From an uncultured Roseovarius sp. (lineage in GTDB: Bacteria; Pseudomonadota; Alphaproteobacteria; Rhodobacterales; Rhodobacteraceae), in NCBI RefSeq assembly GCF_913054395.1, contig NZ_CAJXIP010000003.1, positions 1 through 59,024 on the forward strand: 59,024 nt of DNA, given 5' to 3'. Below the pieces are notes generated by a model. The model searched no databases. It saw only the letters and a list, made by a program, of their open reading frames with translations, and was not told the DNA's origin. The translations under genes were made by a program, and so were the position numbers. Position 1 is the first letter of the stretch. Each line of letters opens with the position of its first letter. Below are positions 17,696-27,054 of the stretch, in pieces.

Positions 17696-18436
17696 ATGAA
17701 TTCCATACTGTTTCTGACAATTGCCGTTTTTGCTTTCTTTGGGCTCTGGCTCGGCATTCCGGCGGCCTTTCGCTGGAGGGCGACCAGGGATCTGGCAATG
17801 CGCGCCCGGGCTCAAAGGGCCATTGTCCTGACCTATGATGACGGTCCGAGCGATGTCCTGACACTTCGTCTTGCGGATATACTGAATAGACGGAAGGTCA
17901 GGGCGACATTTTTCGTGATTGGGCGCAATGCAACGCGGCATCCTGAAACCATACGCCGTATGCACGACGATGGGCACGAAATTGGCAACCATACATACAG
18001 CCATCTCAATGCCTGGAAAACGGGACCTTTCCGTTCAATCCGGGACATTCGCAAAGGACGGTGTCAGCTCAGGGATTTAAGTGTCGAGAGTGCGGTTTTC
18101 CGTCCACCGTTTGGAAAATCCACTCTTCTGACACTGATCTATAGTCTCGTCAGCAAGACAAGACTGGCCTTTTGGACCCATGACAGCCGTGACAGTTGGA
18201 ATCGCCTGCCTGTCGAGCATATTATTGAAGAGTTGCATGCCGCAGGGGGTGGCGTCGTTCTGATGCATGATTTCGATCGTCCTCGACGCGGACCATCGCC
18301 AGAAGAGCATCAAGAGTACGTATTGAACCTGACAGAGAAGATAATCGATTTTGCGGAAACGAATAATTTTAGGATTATATCCTTTCGTGACCTTTTTGAC
18401 AGGTCTAGCCTTAAGGTGATCGAGAGGGGGGCATGA
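17696..18436 (+). CDS. Polysaccharide deacetylase (NodB homology domain)
   Basis: A 246-residue protein with an N-terminal membrane anchor (about residues 3-22) and a NodB deacetylase domain. TYDDGPSD carries the catalytic base and a metal aspartate, and HEIGNHTYSH carries the two metal histidines. RPPFGKSTLL (motif 3) and VVLMHDF (motif 5) follow. It would remove N-acetyl groups from HexNAc in the EPS, giving positively charged amino sugars, a modification known to promote matrix retention in other systems. The next gene begins in the overlap ATGA at its stop codon, so the two are translationally coupled. Confidence 0.9.
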   Translation: MNSILFLTIAVFAFFGLWLGIPAAFRWRATRDLAMRARAQRAIVLTYDDGPSDVLTLRLADILNRRKVRATFFVIGRNATRHPETIRRMHDDGHEIGNHTYSHLNAWKTGPFRSIRDIRKGRCQLRDLSVESAVFRPPFGKSTLLTLIYSLVSKTRLAFWTHDSRDSWNRLPVEHIIEELHAAGGGVVLMHDFDRPRRGPSPEEHQEYVLNLTEKIIDFAETNNFRIISFRDLFDRSSLKVIERGA

Positions 18437-18915
18437 AAAGAAAACAACATGTTATGGCGGTCGCTTCAGCGGGCGGACACTGGGTTCAGCTGATGAGGTT
18501 GCGCCCCGCATGGAAGGGGCTCCGGGTGACTTATGTCACAACGGACCCGGACTTTTACCAAACAGTATGCCAATATGCAGAGAACGACGGAGAGCCGCTT
18601 CCAGGCTTTCACACTGTGGTCGAGGCAAACCGCTGGCAAAAGTGGCGCCTGGTCAAACAGCTTTTCGGCATTATTTTCATCATGGCGCGAAAGCGTCCCG
18701 ATGTCGTTCTGTCAACCGGTGCGGCACCGGGATATTTTGCCTTGAGAGTCGGACGCCTGTTTGGCGCCAAGACCGTCTGGATAGACAGCATGGCCAATGC
18801 TGAAGAACTTTCCATGTCCGGGCAACGCATCGGCAAGCATGCGGACCTTTGGCTCACACAATGGGAGCATCTTGCCAAGCCGGAAGGACCAAAATATCTG
18901 GGGTCGGTATTGTGA
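18433..18915 (+). CDS. Alg14/PssD-type glycosyltransferase membrane subunit
   Basis: A 160-residue protein matching the Alg14/EpsE/PssD family: N-terminal ASAGGHWVQLMRL (the GGH loop), a membrane-associated helix (LFGIIFIMARKRPDVVLS) and TGAAPGYFALRVG. In this family the protein anchors the catalytic Alg13-like partner at the membrane and supplies the acceptor side of a split GT-B transferase. It overlaps the deacetylase by four bases upstream and the Alg13-like gene by four bases (GTGA) downstream, as expected for two parts of one enzyme. Confidence 0.88.
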   Translation: MKRKQHVMAVASAGGHWVQLMRLRPAWKGLRVTYVTTDPDFYQTVCQYAENDGEPLPGFHTVVEANRWQKWRLVKQLFGIIFIMARKRPDVVLSTGAAPGYFALRVGRLFGAKTVWIDSMANAEELSMSGQRIGKHADLWLTQWEHLAKPEGPKYLGSVL

Positions 18916-19421
18916 TCTTCCTGACAATAGGCACACATGAGCCGTTTGACCGGCTTGTCAGGGCGTTGGATGTCTGGGCCGATCAGACAGCGCGGAAGCA
19001 TGAGATATTTGCACAGATTGTCTCACCGGCCTCCGGTGCCTACCGGCCAAAAAACTTCGAAACGGTAACGCACCTGACGCCTGCGGACTATGAGGCGCGG
19101 ATCCTTCAGGCGGATTTGATTGTCTCGCATGCCGGGATGGGATCAATCCTGACGGCCTTTACCCATGGAAAACCGATTGTCATTATGCCGCGGCGCGGTC
19201 ATCTGCGTGAAACGCGAAATGACCATCAATATACAACTGTCAAAAACCTAGCGAAACGTCCGATGCTGTTTGTGGCAGAGGATGAAACCGAATTTTTCAC
19301 CGTGATGGACCATGCGCTTGAAAATATCGCCAGCGGCACGCCGCAGCGCTTGTCTGCTGTTGCCGATACAGATTTTACGGATGCCTTACACCGCTTCCTG
19401 CTCTCTTCCACAAAATGCTGA
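18912..19421 (+). CDS. Alg13/PssE-type glycosyltransferase catalytic subunit
   Basis: Starting at GTG 18912 inside the preceding stop, this gives 169 residues beginning IFLTIGTHEPFDRLVRAL, the standard start of Alg13/PssE/EpsF proteins. SHAGMGSILTAF and KPIVIMPRRG are the donor-nucleotide binding segments, and NDHQ completes the site. With the Alg14-like partner it forms a two-subunit GT-B transferase, in relatives using a UDP-sugar. Longer in-frame readings extend back into the partner gene and lack homologous sequence. Confidence 0.88.
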   Translation: MIFLTIGTHEPFDRLVRALDVWADQTARKHEIFAQIVSPASGAYRPKNFETVTHLTPADYEARILQADLIVSHAGMGSILTAFTHGKPIVIMPRRGHLRETRNDHQYTTVKNLAKRPMLFVAEDETEFFTVMDHALENIASGTPQRLSAVADTDFTDALHRFLLSSTKC

Positions 19422-19475
19422 TTAAGGATAGCAGCAAGGAAAGAAGCAGTTCAAAATTTTGGAGATGAATTTACC

Positions 19476-20813
19476 GTGTCAGAAAATTCCTTTGATGAGT
19501 TGCTCTCTAAGATAGAGACCTTGACCGCCAGGATCGCGATCCTCGGCCTCGGATATGTTGGGCTGCCTCTGGCGGTAACGACAGCGCGCAGCGGGCTGCA
19601 TGTCACCGGCTTTGATGTCGATCCTGCGAAGATTGAAAAGCTTTATGCCGGAAACAGCTATATCGGGGCCATTTCCGATCAAGAGCTGGTCGATCTGCGA
19701 GATGCAGGGCGGGTTGCCTGGACGACGGATTTCAGTCAGCTGGCGGATATGGACGTCTTCGTCATATGTGTCCCCACACCTCTCACGGCACATCGCGAAC
19801 CAGATCTTTCTTATGTCATCTCGACAACCGAAGAGATTGCACGCCACATAACGCAGGGCACGCTCGTGGCCCTGGAATCCACGACCTATCCGGGCACGAC
19901 CGATGAAGTTCTGACCCCGATACTGGTCCGGTCGGGATTGAAACCGGGACATGACATTTTCATCGGCTTTTCTCCCGAGCGCGAAGATCCCGGAAATGCC
20001 GTTTACAACACCAACACGATCCCGAAGATCGTCGCCGGGGATGGGCCCGAGGCTAGCCAGCTTATGGAAGCCTTCTATCGCAAGGTCGTGCGGGATGTTG
20101 TTCCCGTCTCCAAGACCCGCACCGCCGAAGCCATCAAGATCACAGAGAATATCTTTCGCGCAGTGAACATCGCCCTCGTCAATGAGCTGAAGGTCATTTT
20201 TGATGCCATGGATATTGATGTCTGGGAGGTGATCGACGGCGCCGCCACCAAGCCGTTCGGCTTCATGCCCTTCTATCCCGGCCCCGGACTTGGCGGGCAC
20301 TGCATTCCGATCGACCCGTTCTATCTGACCTGGAAGGCCCGGGAATACCAGCTGTCCACGCGCTTCATCGAGCTGGCGGGCGAGATCAACTCCAATATGC
20401 CCGACTATGTGGTCGCAAAGCTGCGTGAGGTTCTTGACCGCCGCCTCGGGCTTGGGTTGACGCGGTCGCGCATCCTGATCACCGGGATTGCCTACAAGAA
20501 GAACATCCCCGACATGCGCGAAAGCCCTTCGGTCAAGCTGCTGTCACTGTTGCGCGAAGCCGGGGCGGATGTCGCCTTTCACGACCCGCATGTGCCCGAA
20601 ATCCCGCGCATGCGCGAATATCCGGAGATTCTTGGGTATAAGTCCACAGCGTTCGGAGATATCGATCCGGCCAATTTCGATGCCATCCTGATTGCAACCG
20701 ATCATGACGATATCGATTATGCGGCCCTTGTCGCGATGGATCTGCCGATCGTCGATACGCGCAATGCCATAGAAAAGCGGGGCCTGCCGATGGCCAATGT
20801 GACGAAGGCCTGA
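19476..20813 (+). CDS. UDP-N-acetylhexosamine 6-dehydrogenase (WbpA/TviB-type)
   Basis: A 445-residue NAD-dependent nucleotide-sugar dehydrogenase. ILGLGYVGLPLA is the Rossmann motif, ALESTTYPGTTDEVL the central region, and GGHCIPIDPFYLTW contains the catalytic cysteine. The spacing and GGHCIPIDP form fit the UDP-HexNAc branch (WbpA, TviB, WecC) better than UDP-glucose dehydrogenases. It would supply a uronic acid donor for the EPS. Translation begins at GTG 19476. The gene ends three bases before the convergent rhomboid gene. Confidence 0.88.
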   Translation: MSENSFDELLSKIETLTARIAILGLGYVGLPLAVTTARSGLHVTGFDVDPAKIEKLYAGNSYIGAISDQELVDLRDAGRVAWTTDFSQLADMDVFVICVPTPLTAHREPDLSYVISTTEEIARHITQGTLVALESTTYPGTTDEVLTPILVRSGLKPGHDIFIGFSPEREDPGNAVYNTNTIPKIVAGDGPEASQLMEAFYRKVVRDVVPVSKTRTAEAIKITENIFRAVNIALVNELKVIFDAMDIDVWEVIDGAATKPFGFMPFYPGPGLGGHCIPIDPFYLTWKAREYQLSTRFIELAGEINSNMPDYVVAKLREVLDRRLGLGLTRSRILITGIAYKKNIPDMRESPSVKLLSLLREAGADVAFHDPHVPEIPRMREYPEILGYKSTAFGDIDPANFDAILIATDHDDIDYAALVAMDLPIVDTRNAIEKRGLPMANVTKA

Positions 20814-20816
20814 TCG

Positions 20817-21479
20817 TCAGGGCTGATCCTTGTCGCTCACCCACCACCCTGCGGCCCATCCTGCCAGGAAGCCGCCCAGGTGGGTCTCCCAGGCAAGGCT
20901 GCCGTCCATCGCCCAGTACATGACGACATTGAGCAGGGTAAGAAGCCCGATCACCCGCAGCACCGGCCCGATCCCTTCACGCGCCAGGCGGCGGGCGGTG
21001 TAGTCCCATCCGGTGATGACCCCCGCGAGGCCAAAGAGCGCGCCGGAGGCCCCCACCATGGGCTGCACAGCCGTGGACAGAAGCGCAAAGCCCAAGGCCC
21101 CGCCCAGAAGCGAGAGCACATAGATCACGGCAAAGCGCAGCTGGCCCACGCGGTCGATCACCAGCCGCCCAAGCGACATCAGCGTGATCATGTTGATCAG
21201 AAGATGCATCGCCCCGCCATGCAGGAACCCGTAGCTGGCGAACATGGTGACGGGCTGGGTGGCATAGTTCGGCTGCCAATTGTCCAGCAATCCCCGCCAG
21301 AACCCGCCATTCTGATAGGCCAGCCCGCGCCAGCGCGGCGAGCCCCAGAACCCGTGATCGGCCCCCTGCAAGGCCGCCTCGATGACCACGCAGATCACGA
21401 GGATGGCAATCAGGACACTGTATGGGACAAGCCGCTCCAGAAGAGATGCCTTGGGCGGCAGGGTGGGCAGGTTTTTCAT
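20817..21479 (-). CDS. Rhomboid-family intramembrane serine protease
   Basis: A 220-residue protein with about six membrane helices. Rhomboid hallmarks are HGGAMHLLINMITLMSLG (HxxxN helix), GASGALFGLAG (nucleophile serine in GASG) and THLGGFLAGW (catalytic histidine). An ATG ten codons further upstream (21509) is less likely. It lies inside the EPS/exosortase cluster, convergent with the dehydrogenase gene and upstream of nothing on its own strand. Rhombosortases, which process GlyGly-CTERM proteins, are a rhomboid branch, but no GlyGly-CTERM substrate is visible here. Its partner is therefore unknown. Confidence 0.88.
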   Translation of the reverse strand: MKNLPTLPPKASLLERLVPYSVLIAILVICVVIEAALQGADHGFWGSPRWRGLAYQNGGFWRGLLDNWQPNYATQPVTMFASYGFLHGGAMHLLINMITLMSLGRLVIDRVGQLRFAVIYVLSLLGGALGFALLSTAVQPMVGASGALFGLAGVITGWDYTARRLAREGIGPVLRVIGLLTLLNVVMYWAMDGSLAWETHLGGFLAGWAAGWWVSDKDQP

Positions 21480-21632
21480 TCCTCTAGACAAGCCGCACTT
21501 GGCGGGCATCTAAAAAAAGGGGGCTGTCGATTGGCGCCGCGCGAGCGGTCGAGCAATAACGCGCCCATGTCAAGATCGCTGCCATAGGCTAAATCGATTC
21601 CACTCCGAGCGCCACGAACTACCGTGGTACTA

Positions 21633-22556
21633 TCATCCTGAGCGGTCAGAATAATATCGATGAATTTCATGAAACAGATTGAAGTACCTTTCTTGTGCCT
21701 TTTTTAGCGAAGGCCTGTCTGAAACGCCAAACCTTGCTCTTTTATTCACCTGTTTTAGGTGAAAATATGCAAGGTAATGCAAAATTTTTCCTTTACGGGC
21801 CATAGAGGGGCAGCAAGGGACTGTTTTGCCCTTCGTAACGTTGCTCGGTACAGGTTTGCTCGTTCTTTCTCCAATTCGATCAAGAACCGCCTGCACCCCT
21901 CGCAACAAGGGAAAAAACTTATATATCTTAAGTTCTTTCATTTTGAGGCTCTCAGACCAATCGAACCATTTGAACCGGTTAAAGGATTTATTGATCTGGA
22001 CGGCTGTCCAAGGCGTTCCAAATGCATCAGAAATGATTGCTGCATGCATACTTTCTGCGATAACTGCGTGCGCAGAAGCCAACCGCTTTATGACAACCTC
22101 TGGGGGGGCGGAAGGTGACTGATAACTCAGCCCCAAGCGCCCACAAATCGTGTCCCAATCAAAGGATTGGTCGCTTCCGACATGGGGGACAAATAAAATT
22201 TCGTCTGTTTTCTCGATGTCATGAAACATTTCAAGGCACGGCAATACTATTGCTGGGTCAGAAAACGATTTAGCTTTTCCCAAACCCAGCACTCTTGTGG
22301 TCCTTGGACCTCGGACAGCGCGAATATCCCAATCGTTGCTATTTGAGACATCTGGTATGCGCCCGTAGCCTACGCCAGAGCCAATAACGAGCAGTTTGCC
22401 TGTAGGTAGCAGGCCCGCGTTGAGTATAGTCCCAATGCCAACAAGAGTAACTGAATCTTCCCAGTCGCGCCAACCTGGGAGTACTTCGTCCCAGAACCAG
22501 GCGTTTAAGTCATCTCCAAAATTACCATAAGGGCTCACGTGGTATACTTGCTGCAT
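21633..22556 (-). CDS. ExoV-like polysaccharide pyruvyl transferase
   Basis: A 307-residue member of the pyruvyl transferase superfamily close in pattern to ExoV (succinoglycan ketalase). The N-terminal HVSPYGNFGDDLNAWFWDEV, then LLVIGSGVGYG, AVRGPRTTRVLG and AESMHAAIISDAFGTPW, are the family blocks. The start at 22556 follows a ggataa sequence and begins MQQVYHVSP; an in-frame extension to 22640 overlaps the upstream gene and looks non-coding. It is more AT-rich than most of the window and forms a two-gene unit with the glycosyltransferase just upstream (8-base gap). Confidence 0.87.
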   Translation of the reverse strand: MQQVYHVSPYGNFGDDLNAWFWDEVLPGWRDWEDSVTLVGIGTILNAGLLPTGKLLVIGSGVGYGRIPDVSNSNDWDIRAVRGPRTTRVLGLGKAKSFSDPAIVLPCLEMFHDIEKTDEILFVPHVGSDQSFDWDTICGRLGLSYQSPSAPPEVVIKRLASAHAVIAESMHAAIISDAFGTPWTAVQINKSFNRFKWFDWSESLKMKELKIYKFFPLLRGVQAVLDRIGERTSKPVPSNVTKGKTVPCCPSMARKGKILHYLAYFHLKQVNKRARFGVSDRPSLKKAQERYFNLFHEIHRYYSDRSG

Positions 22557-22564
22557 GATTACTT

Positions 22565-23722
22565 TTATCCAGTGTGCTGGCGATATTTCGGAAGCGTGAG
22601 ACCCGCAAGAAGTTTGACACGTGAGGCCCAGGCCTCCCAATTCAAGCGGGTCTCGTAATCATCCCGCGCGTTCCTGCGGAGTGTTGAAAGATGATCTTTG
22701 TCTGACATAACCTCAGAAATCCGCTCTGCATACTCACGACCGCCACATTCGGGAGCGAGCACAAATCCTGTGGTGCCGTGCTTTACAACGTCGGGTACAC
22801 CGCCCGTCGCTGTTGCAATGCTGATAACTCCGTGGGCGGCGGCCTCACAGAAAACAATTCCGAAGCATTCATTTCGTGTCGGAAGAATCAAGAAGTCAGA
22901 TTCTAAATAAAGATCAGACAATTTATTGGCCTGTGCAGGATCGTTTTTATCTAGAAACGGAATAACTGTAATTCGATCTCGCGCCACATCTGCTGGAGGG
23001 ACGCACCCTACAATAGTTAACTCTGCGTCGAAACCTTTGGCGATGAGTTCACGAAGGGCCTCAACCGCAATAGCACCACCTTTCCCCTTCCAGTTAACGC
23101 CAACAAATATAAGTCTGAGTTTAGAGCCAATTCTTGGAGCCAGTGCTTTTTCTCTTTCGGGAACTTTTGATAAATTTGCTCCAAAAGGAGCCACATGCAC
23201 TTTATCTGGGTCTGCATTGTAGTGGTCAATCGCTGATTGAGCAGCCCACTCTGTCGGATATAAAAGGATATCAGCCCGCGTGATTGCCTTTTGTTCAAGC
23301 TCATCGGCTTGTTTCCTTGCCTCGTCGGTAAGTTTTGCAAATTCAGGATTATAATTAAACATTAAGCGGGCAGTGGCATCTGAAAAATACAGAATGGGCA
23401 ACTCGCTGTTCAAAAACCCAATGAGGGCCGAGCCAGCGGGCGCACACAAGATGTCAGGCTTTGCGCTTTTGATTTTTCTTTCAATAAGACGGGCGTTATC
23501 GCGCGCGACTCTAAAAGATTGCTTCGGCAAAATACGGCCAAAATGCATGGTATTCCGTATCCGGCTTTCAGCACGTTTAAACCAGAGGGAGCTTGGTTGA
23601 ATCGGTCCAATATTTACAACTGTGCCGGCATATTCCGACAAAGCCTGTGCAGAGAAATAATTCGTTCCAGACCATGACTTGGGGTCTGAGGCATCCAATG
23701 CACTAACAAATCCAATTCTCAT
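22565..23722 (-). CDS. Family-4 glycosyltransferase
   Basis: A 385-residue GT-B transferase. The N-terminal half contains FVSALDASDPKSWSGTNYF, while the C-terminal nucleotide-sugar half holds RLIFVGVNWKGKGG, VEALRELIAKG, LILPTRNECFGIVFCEAAAHG (the E-x7-E motif of GT4) and ATATGGVPDVV. The donor cannot be read from sequence. With the ExoV-like gene it forms an AT-rich pair inserted between the rhomboid and exosortase genes, all on the minus strand. Its base composition suggests separate acquisition. Confidence 0.87.
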   Translation of the reverse strand: MRIGFVSALDASDPKSWSGTNYFSAQALSEYAGTVVNIGPIQPSSLWFKRAESRIRNTMHFGRILPKQSFRVARDNARLIERKIKSAKPDILCAPAGSALIGFLNSELPILYFSDATARLMFNYNPEFAKLTDEARKQADELEQKAITRADILLYPTEWAAQSAIDHYNADPDKVHVAPFGANLSKVPEREKALAPRIGSKLRLIFVGVNWKGKGGAIAVEALRELIAKGFDAELTIVGCVPPADVARDRITVIPFLDKNDPAQANKLSDLYLESDFLILPTRNECFGIVFCEAAAHGVISIATATGGVPDVVKHGTTGFVLAPECGGREYAERISEVMSDKDHLSTLRRNARDDYETRLNWEAWASRVKLLAGLTLPKYRQHTG

Positions 23723-23853
23723 TTAATTATTATCCCTTGAAATAGAATGGAGACGGTTTCTATCATCGCACTTAACCACTCTCCGAGGGTTATGATAAAA
23801 TCCGCGCAACGCATTTTACGTCTTAGATGCCTTATTTGAGGTTGCATCAAACA

Positions 23854-25449
23854 TCACCCGGGCACAAACCGCGGCAGTCTTGGCAGGCTCTCTCGCATCA
23901 GTTCTTGCAGGCGCGCGTCGGCGGCGCCTTCGGGTTCGCCGTCGAGGATCGGGGTGATGTAGCGCACGATGGCCCCGTCGGTGCGGTCGATCATGAGGCT
24001 GTCATAGACCACGCTCATCTTGGCCTTGAAGTCGTTGGTCATGCGCTTGCCGCGCTGCTCGAACCAATAATAGACAAGTTGCTGCGCCAGCCCTTTCTGG
24101 ATCACCGCGCGGTTGACTTGAAACGTGCCATAGCCTGTGCCGCCCATGTCCACGGGCACCGTCTCGAAGCTGTAGATTTCCCAGCCGCCGGCCGGCAGGC
24201 AAACCTCGGGCGAGTGGATGCCGCTGCCTTCGGTCTGCTTGTCATAGAAGGCCATGAAGAGCGCCACCGGCGCGGGCTCGGACACGGCGTTGAAGGAGGA
24301 TGCAAGATAATCGGTGGCCCCCAGTACCCGCTCAATATCCGGATCAAGCATCGAGAAGGTTCCTGACCACTCTCCCATCTGCCGCGGATAAAGTGCGAAG
24401 GGGTCGCGGTCCACCGCCACGGGCTCTTTGCCCTGTTGCAAGGCCCATCCCCCCGAAACCGCGAGTGTCAGGATCGCCCCCGCCATCAGGGCGCGCGAGG
24501 CGCGGATGCCGGTGATACGGATCAGGATCGCCCCAAAACCGGTGGTGTCGAGATCAATCGCCTCCGAGAGGGGCTTGGGGTTCGGCGTCAGCCGCTGGAG
24601 CGCCACGGCCATGATGAAGAGGATCGCGATACAGGCGCCGAAGATGATCCAGCCCTCGAAGAAATGCAGAAAGCCTTCGGCCTGCCCGATCCCATAGCTG
24701 TTGACCAGCACGCCGATCATTCCGATGCGGAAGGAATTCATCAGCACCGTCAGGGGCACCGCCGCCAGGAGAAGCACCGCCTTGTGCCAGACCGGCCCGC
24801 GATAGAGGATCGCGAAAAGATAGGAAAAGCTGAGGATCGGAAAAAGATAGCGCAGCCCCGAACAGGCTTCGGCCACCTGAAGCTTGTAGACGCCAAGGTC
24901 GATCACATTGCCTTCGAGAAAGACCGGCACTCCCATCAGCGCCACGAACCACACGCCGATCTCCGACGAGATCGTCTGGAGTATGATGGTCAGCTTGAGA
25001 TAGATGAAATGCGGCAGCGGCAGCATGAAGATCAGATGCACCACCCCGAGCTGATGCAGCTTGCCGCGCTCCCAGCCAAAGATCGTCAGAACCGCGCCGC
25101 CGACCCAGATGATGAAGGCATAGCTGACGATATCCGGGATCCGCGTCATGTTGCCCGCGAGCGCCACCAGAAGCGCAAGCGTGATGACGACAAGACCCGC
25201 GCTGCGGTCATGCACAACCGGTTTTGGCGGCGGCATGCGGCGCATTTCCCGCAGGAAAAGATAGAGTGAGATGATCGGAATAATCGGTCCGTGGCTGTAT
25301 TCGGCGGTGGACCAGGCCTCGGCCAGCGAGACAAACCCGATCCAGAAGATCGGCACCGAGCCCGCCAGCAGGAGCGCAAACCAGAACAGGCCGGCTGGGT
25401 TGAGCGGGCGGGCAAGGGCCCCCGGGCCGGAATAGTCTGTCACGGACAT
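23854..25449 (-). CDS. xrtD: VPLPA-CTERM-specific exosortase (XrtD type) fused to EpsI domain
   Basis: A 531-residue polytopic inner-membrane transpeptidase-like protein. The catalytic triad of exosortases is visible: Cys196 in [12 protein letters not shown], Arg241 in [10 protein letters not shown] and His262 in FLHFFEGW, each inside or beside a membrane helix. After about residue 310 a periplasmic EpsI-type domain follows ([23 protein letters not shown], then a [19 protein letters not shown] ending). Exosortases recognise PEP-CTERM-like signals, and the XrtD group goes with VPLPA signals, three of which are encoded here. It heads a minus-strand group with the outer-membrane barrel, OPX and TPR genes, the usual exosortase/EPS neighbourhood. 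Confidence 0.9.
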   Translation of the reverse strand: MSVTDYSGPGALARPLNPAGLFWFALLLAGSVPIFWIGFVSLAEAWSTAEYSHGPIIPIISLYLFLREMRRMPPPKPVVHDRSAGLVVITLALLVALAGNMTRIPDIVSYAFIIWVGGAVLTIFGWERGKLHQLGVVHLIFMLPLPHFIYLKLTIILQTISSEIGVWFVALMGVPVFLEGNVIDLGVYKLQVAEACSGLRYLFPILSFSYLFAILYRGPVWHKAVLLLAAVPLTVLMNSFRIGMIGVLVNSYGIGQAEGFLHFFEGWIIFGACIAILFIMAVALQRLTPNPKPLSEAIDLDTTGFGAILIRITGIRASRALMAGAILTLAVSGGWALQQGKEPVAVDRDPFALYPRQMGEWSGTFSMLDPDIERVLGATDYLASSFNAVSEPAPVALFMAFYDKQTEGSGIHSPEVCLPAGGWEIYSFETVPVDMGGTGYGTFQVNRAVIQKGLAQQLVYYWFEQRGKRMTNDFKAKMSVVYDSLMIDRTDGAIVRYITPILDGEPEGAADARLQELMRESLPRLPRFVPG

Positions 25450-25632
25450 TTCACGTTCTCCTGTAACCGCTCAGGCACTGTTTGCCATGCCTGAAACACT
25501 CTTATCGGCTGCCATGCACCCCTTTGATGTTCTAACGAAAAACCGGGTAAAAAGCGATTCAAAAGCCGGGCAAACGGCGTGTAGGGGCGGCTTTGAACGA
25601 TCTGTTTTCTTTGCAGCGACAATGCCTGAAGA

Positions 25633-27045
25633 TCAGGGGCGGATAACGACCTCGCGCTCCAGCGTCAGAAAGATCCGGTTCGATGTGGCGCTGCCCACTC
25701 CGCTTTCATCGCGCAGGCGGTATTCATAGCCTGAAGAGAGCCGCCAGTCGCGGGTCAGATCGCGGGAATAGGTGGCGCGCAGATCGGTGCGGGTGGTGTC
25801 GTTCACTGCGGGGCCGCCTGCCTGGGACAAATCGGCAAAATTCGCCGAAAATGCCAGATCGGACAGAGAGTTTATCTCGTAAGTATATCCCAGAGAGGCA
25901 CTTGTGGTGCGCAATTCGTTCGACCGCGAGCTGGTGGCGACCTGCCGGTCGAACGTTGCCGTCAGGGTGCTGCGCGGCATCTCGTGGCTGAACTCGATGC
26001 TGCCCACCGGGCGGATCGTGTCGGAGACATCGCTGGTCGCCCCAAGGCTGATTTCAAGCGCGCCGCGCGGCAAGGGCATTGCGCGGCTGACCAGCCAGGT
26101 GGCGGTCGTGCCGTTCACGCTGTCGCTAACGTCGAATTCTGTGCCGACCGTGCCCCGCGTCAATTCCCGGGTCAGGGCAATATTGCCAACCGGCGAGGTT
26201 CGCTTGTCCGAACGTCGGGTGCCCAGAATGGTTTCATGGGTATTGATCTGCTGAAGGCCGAGCGAGACATCAAGCGTGTCGGTCTCGGAGAGAGCCTGCC
26301 TCAGCCCCAGATTCAATTTGGTGGTCTGCCGGTCGGTCCGGGCCGTGTCCTCGGCGCTATAATCGGCAAAGCGCAGCACCACCCGTGCCTCGGTGGTCTG
26401 GCTGAGGGTGAACCGCGTCGCGCCCGTCAGGTTGAGAAGCGTGCTGTCGAACAGATCCGGATCGGTGGTGCCGGTATAATCCTGCTCGCGGTAACGCCCA
26501 TCGAGGGTGAAGCCCACCAGATTGTTGAGACCGGTGTCGAAGGTGAACCGGGTCAATATCTGCTCGCGGTCCCCCCGATCCTCGGCGAGATCGGTTTCGT
26601 CAAGCGGATCATCATCGAAAAAGGCGTTGTCATCGAACGGATCAAGTGAATTGACCGAGGCGAGGCTATAGTCAGCCCCGAAGCTGAAGGTGCTGTTCAC
26701 GCCTTCACGATCATAGCCAAGCCGGGCGTTCCGATCATCAAAGGTGTGGCTGCCTCCGGGGGGCTCATTGGCCCGCAGCACCCCGCTCAGATCCAGGCGG
26801 AGTATGTCATTGGCGCGCTGGTTCTCATAGCCGAAGGACAGCTTGTTGTCGAACAGCTCGGCGCTGTCGCTGCCATTCGGGCGCAGGTTGTAGTTATCCG
26901 TTGCGCTGAGTGTGGAGCTGAGGCCGAAGGTCAGCACAGGGCCGCCGTCTTCGGGGCTGCTGCCCTGTTGCGCAAAGGTCAGACCCGTACCCAGACAGAG
27001 CAGGGTCAGACATCCGGAGCCAACCAGAATATGGGAGCGTATCAC
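25633..27045 (-). CDS. Outer-membrane beta-barrel protein of the exosortase/EPS locus
   Basis: A 470-residue protein with a signal peptide (cleavage after LTFA-Q near residue 25) and a body of alternating hydrophobic and polar residues forming many amphipathic strands of about ten residues separated by D/N/G-rich turns. The last residues, RIFLTLEREVVIRP, look like a terminal strand. Similar proteins sit beside EPS export genes in exosortase loci and are thought to form an outer-membrane pore. No enzyme motif is seen. It begins nine bases before (upstream of) the OPX gene's 3' end on the same strand, so it is co-transcribed with it. Confidence 0.75.
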   Translation of the reverse strand: MIRSHILVGSGCLTLLCLGTGLTFAQQGSSPEDGGPVLTFGLSSTLSATDNYNLRPNGSDSAELFDNKLSFGYENQRANDILRLDLSGVLRANEPPGGSHTFDDRNARLGYDREGVNSTFSFGADYSLASVNSLDPFDDNAFFDDDPLDETDLAEDRGDREQILTRFTFDTGLNNLVGFTLDGRYREQDYTGTTDPDLFDSTLLNLTGATRFTLSQTTEARVVLRFADYSAEDTARTDRQTTKLNLGLRQALSETDTLDVSLGLQQINTHETILGTRRSDKRTSPVGNIALTRELTRGTVGTEFDVSDSVNGTTATWLVSRAMPLPRGALEISLGATSDVSDTIRPVGSIEFSHEMPRSTLTATFDRQVATSSRSNELRTTSASLGYTYEINSLSDLAFSANFADLSQAGGPAVNDTTRTDLRATYSRDLTRDWRLSSGYEYRLRDESGVGSATSNRIFLTLEREVVIRP

Positions 27046-27054
27046 GATCCGGCC

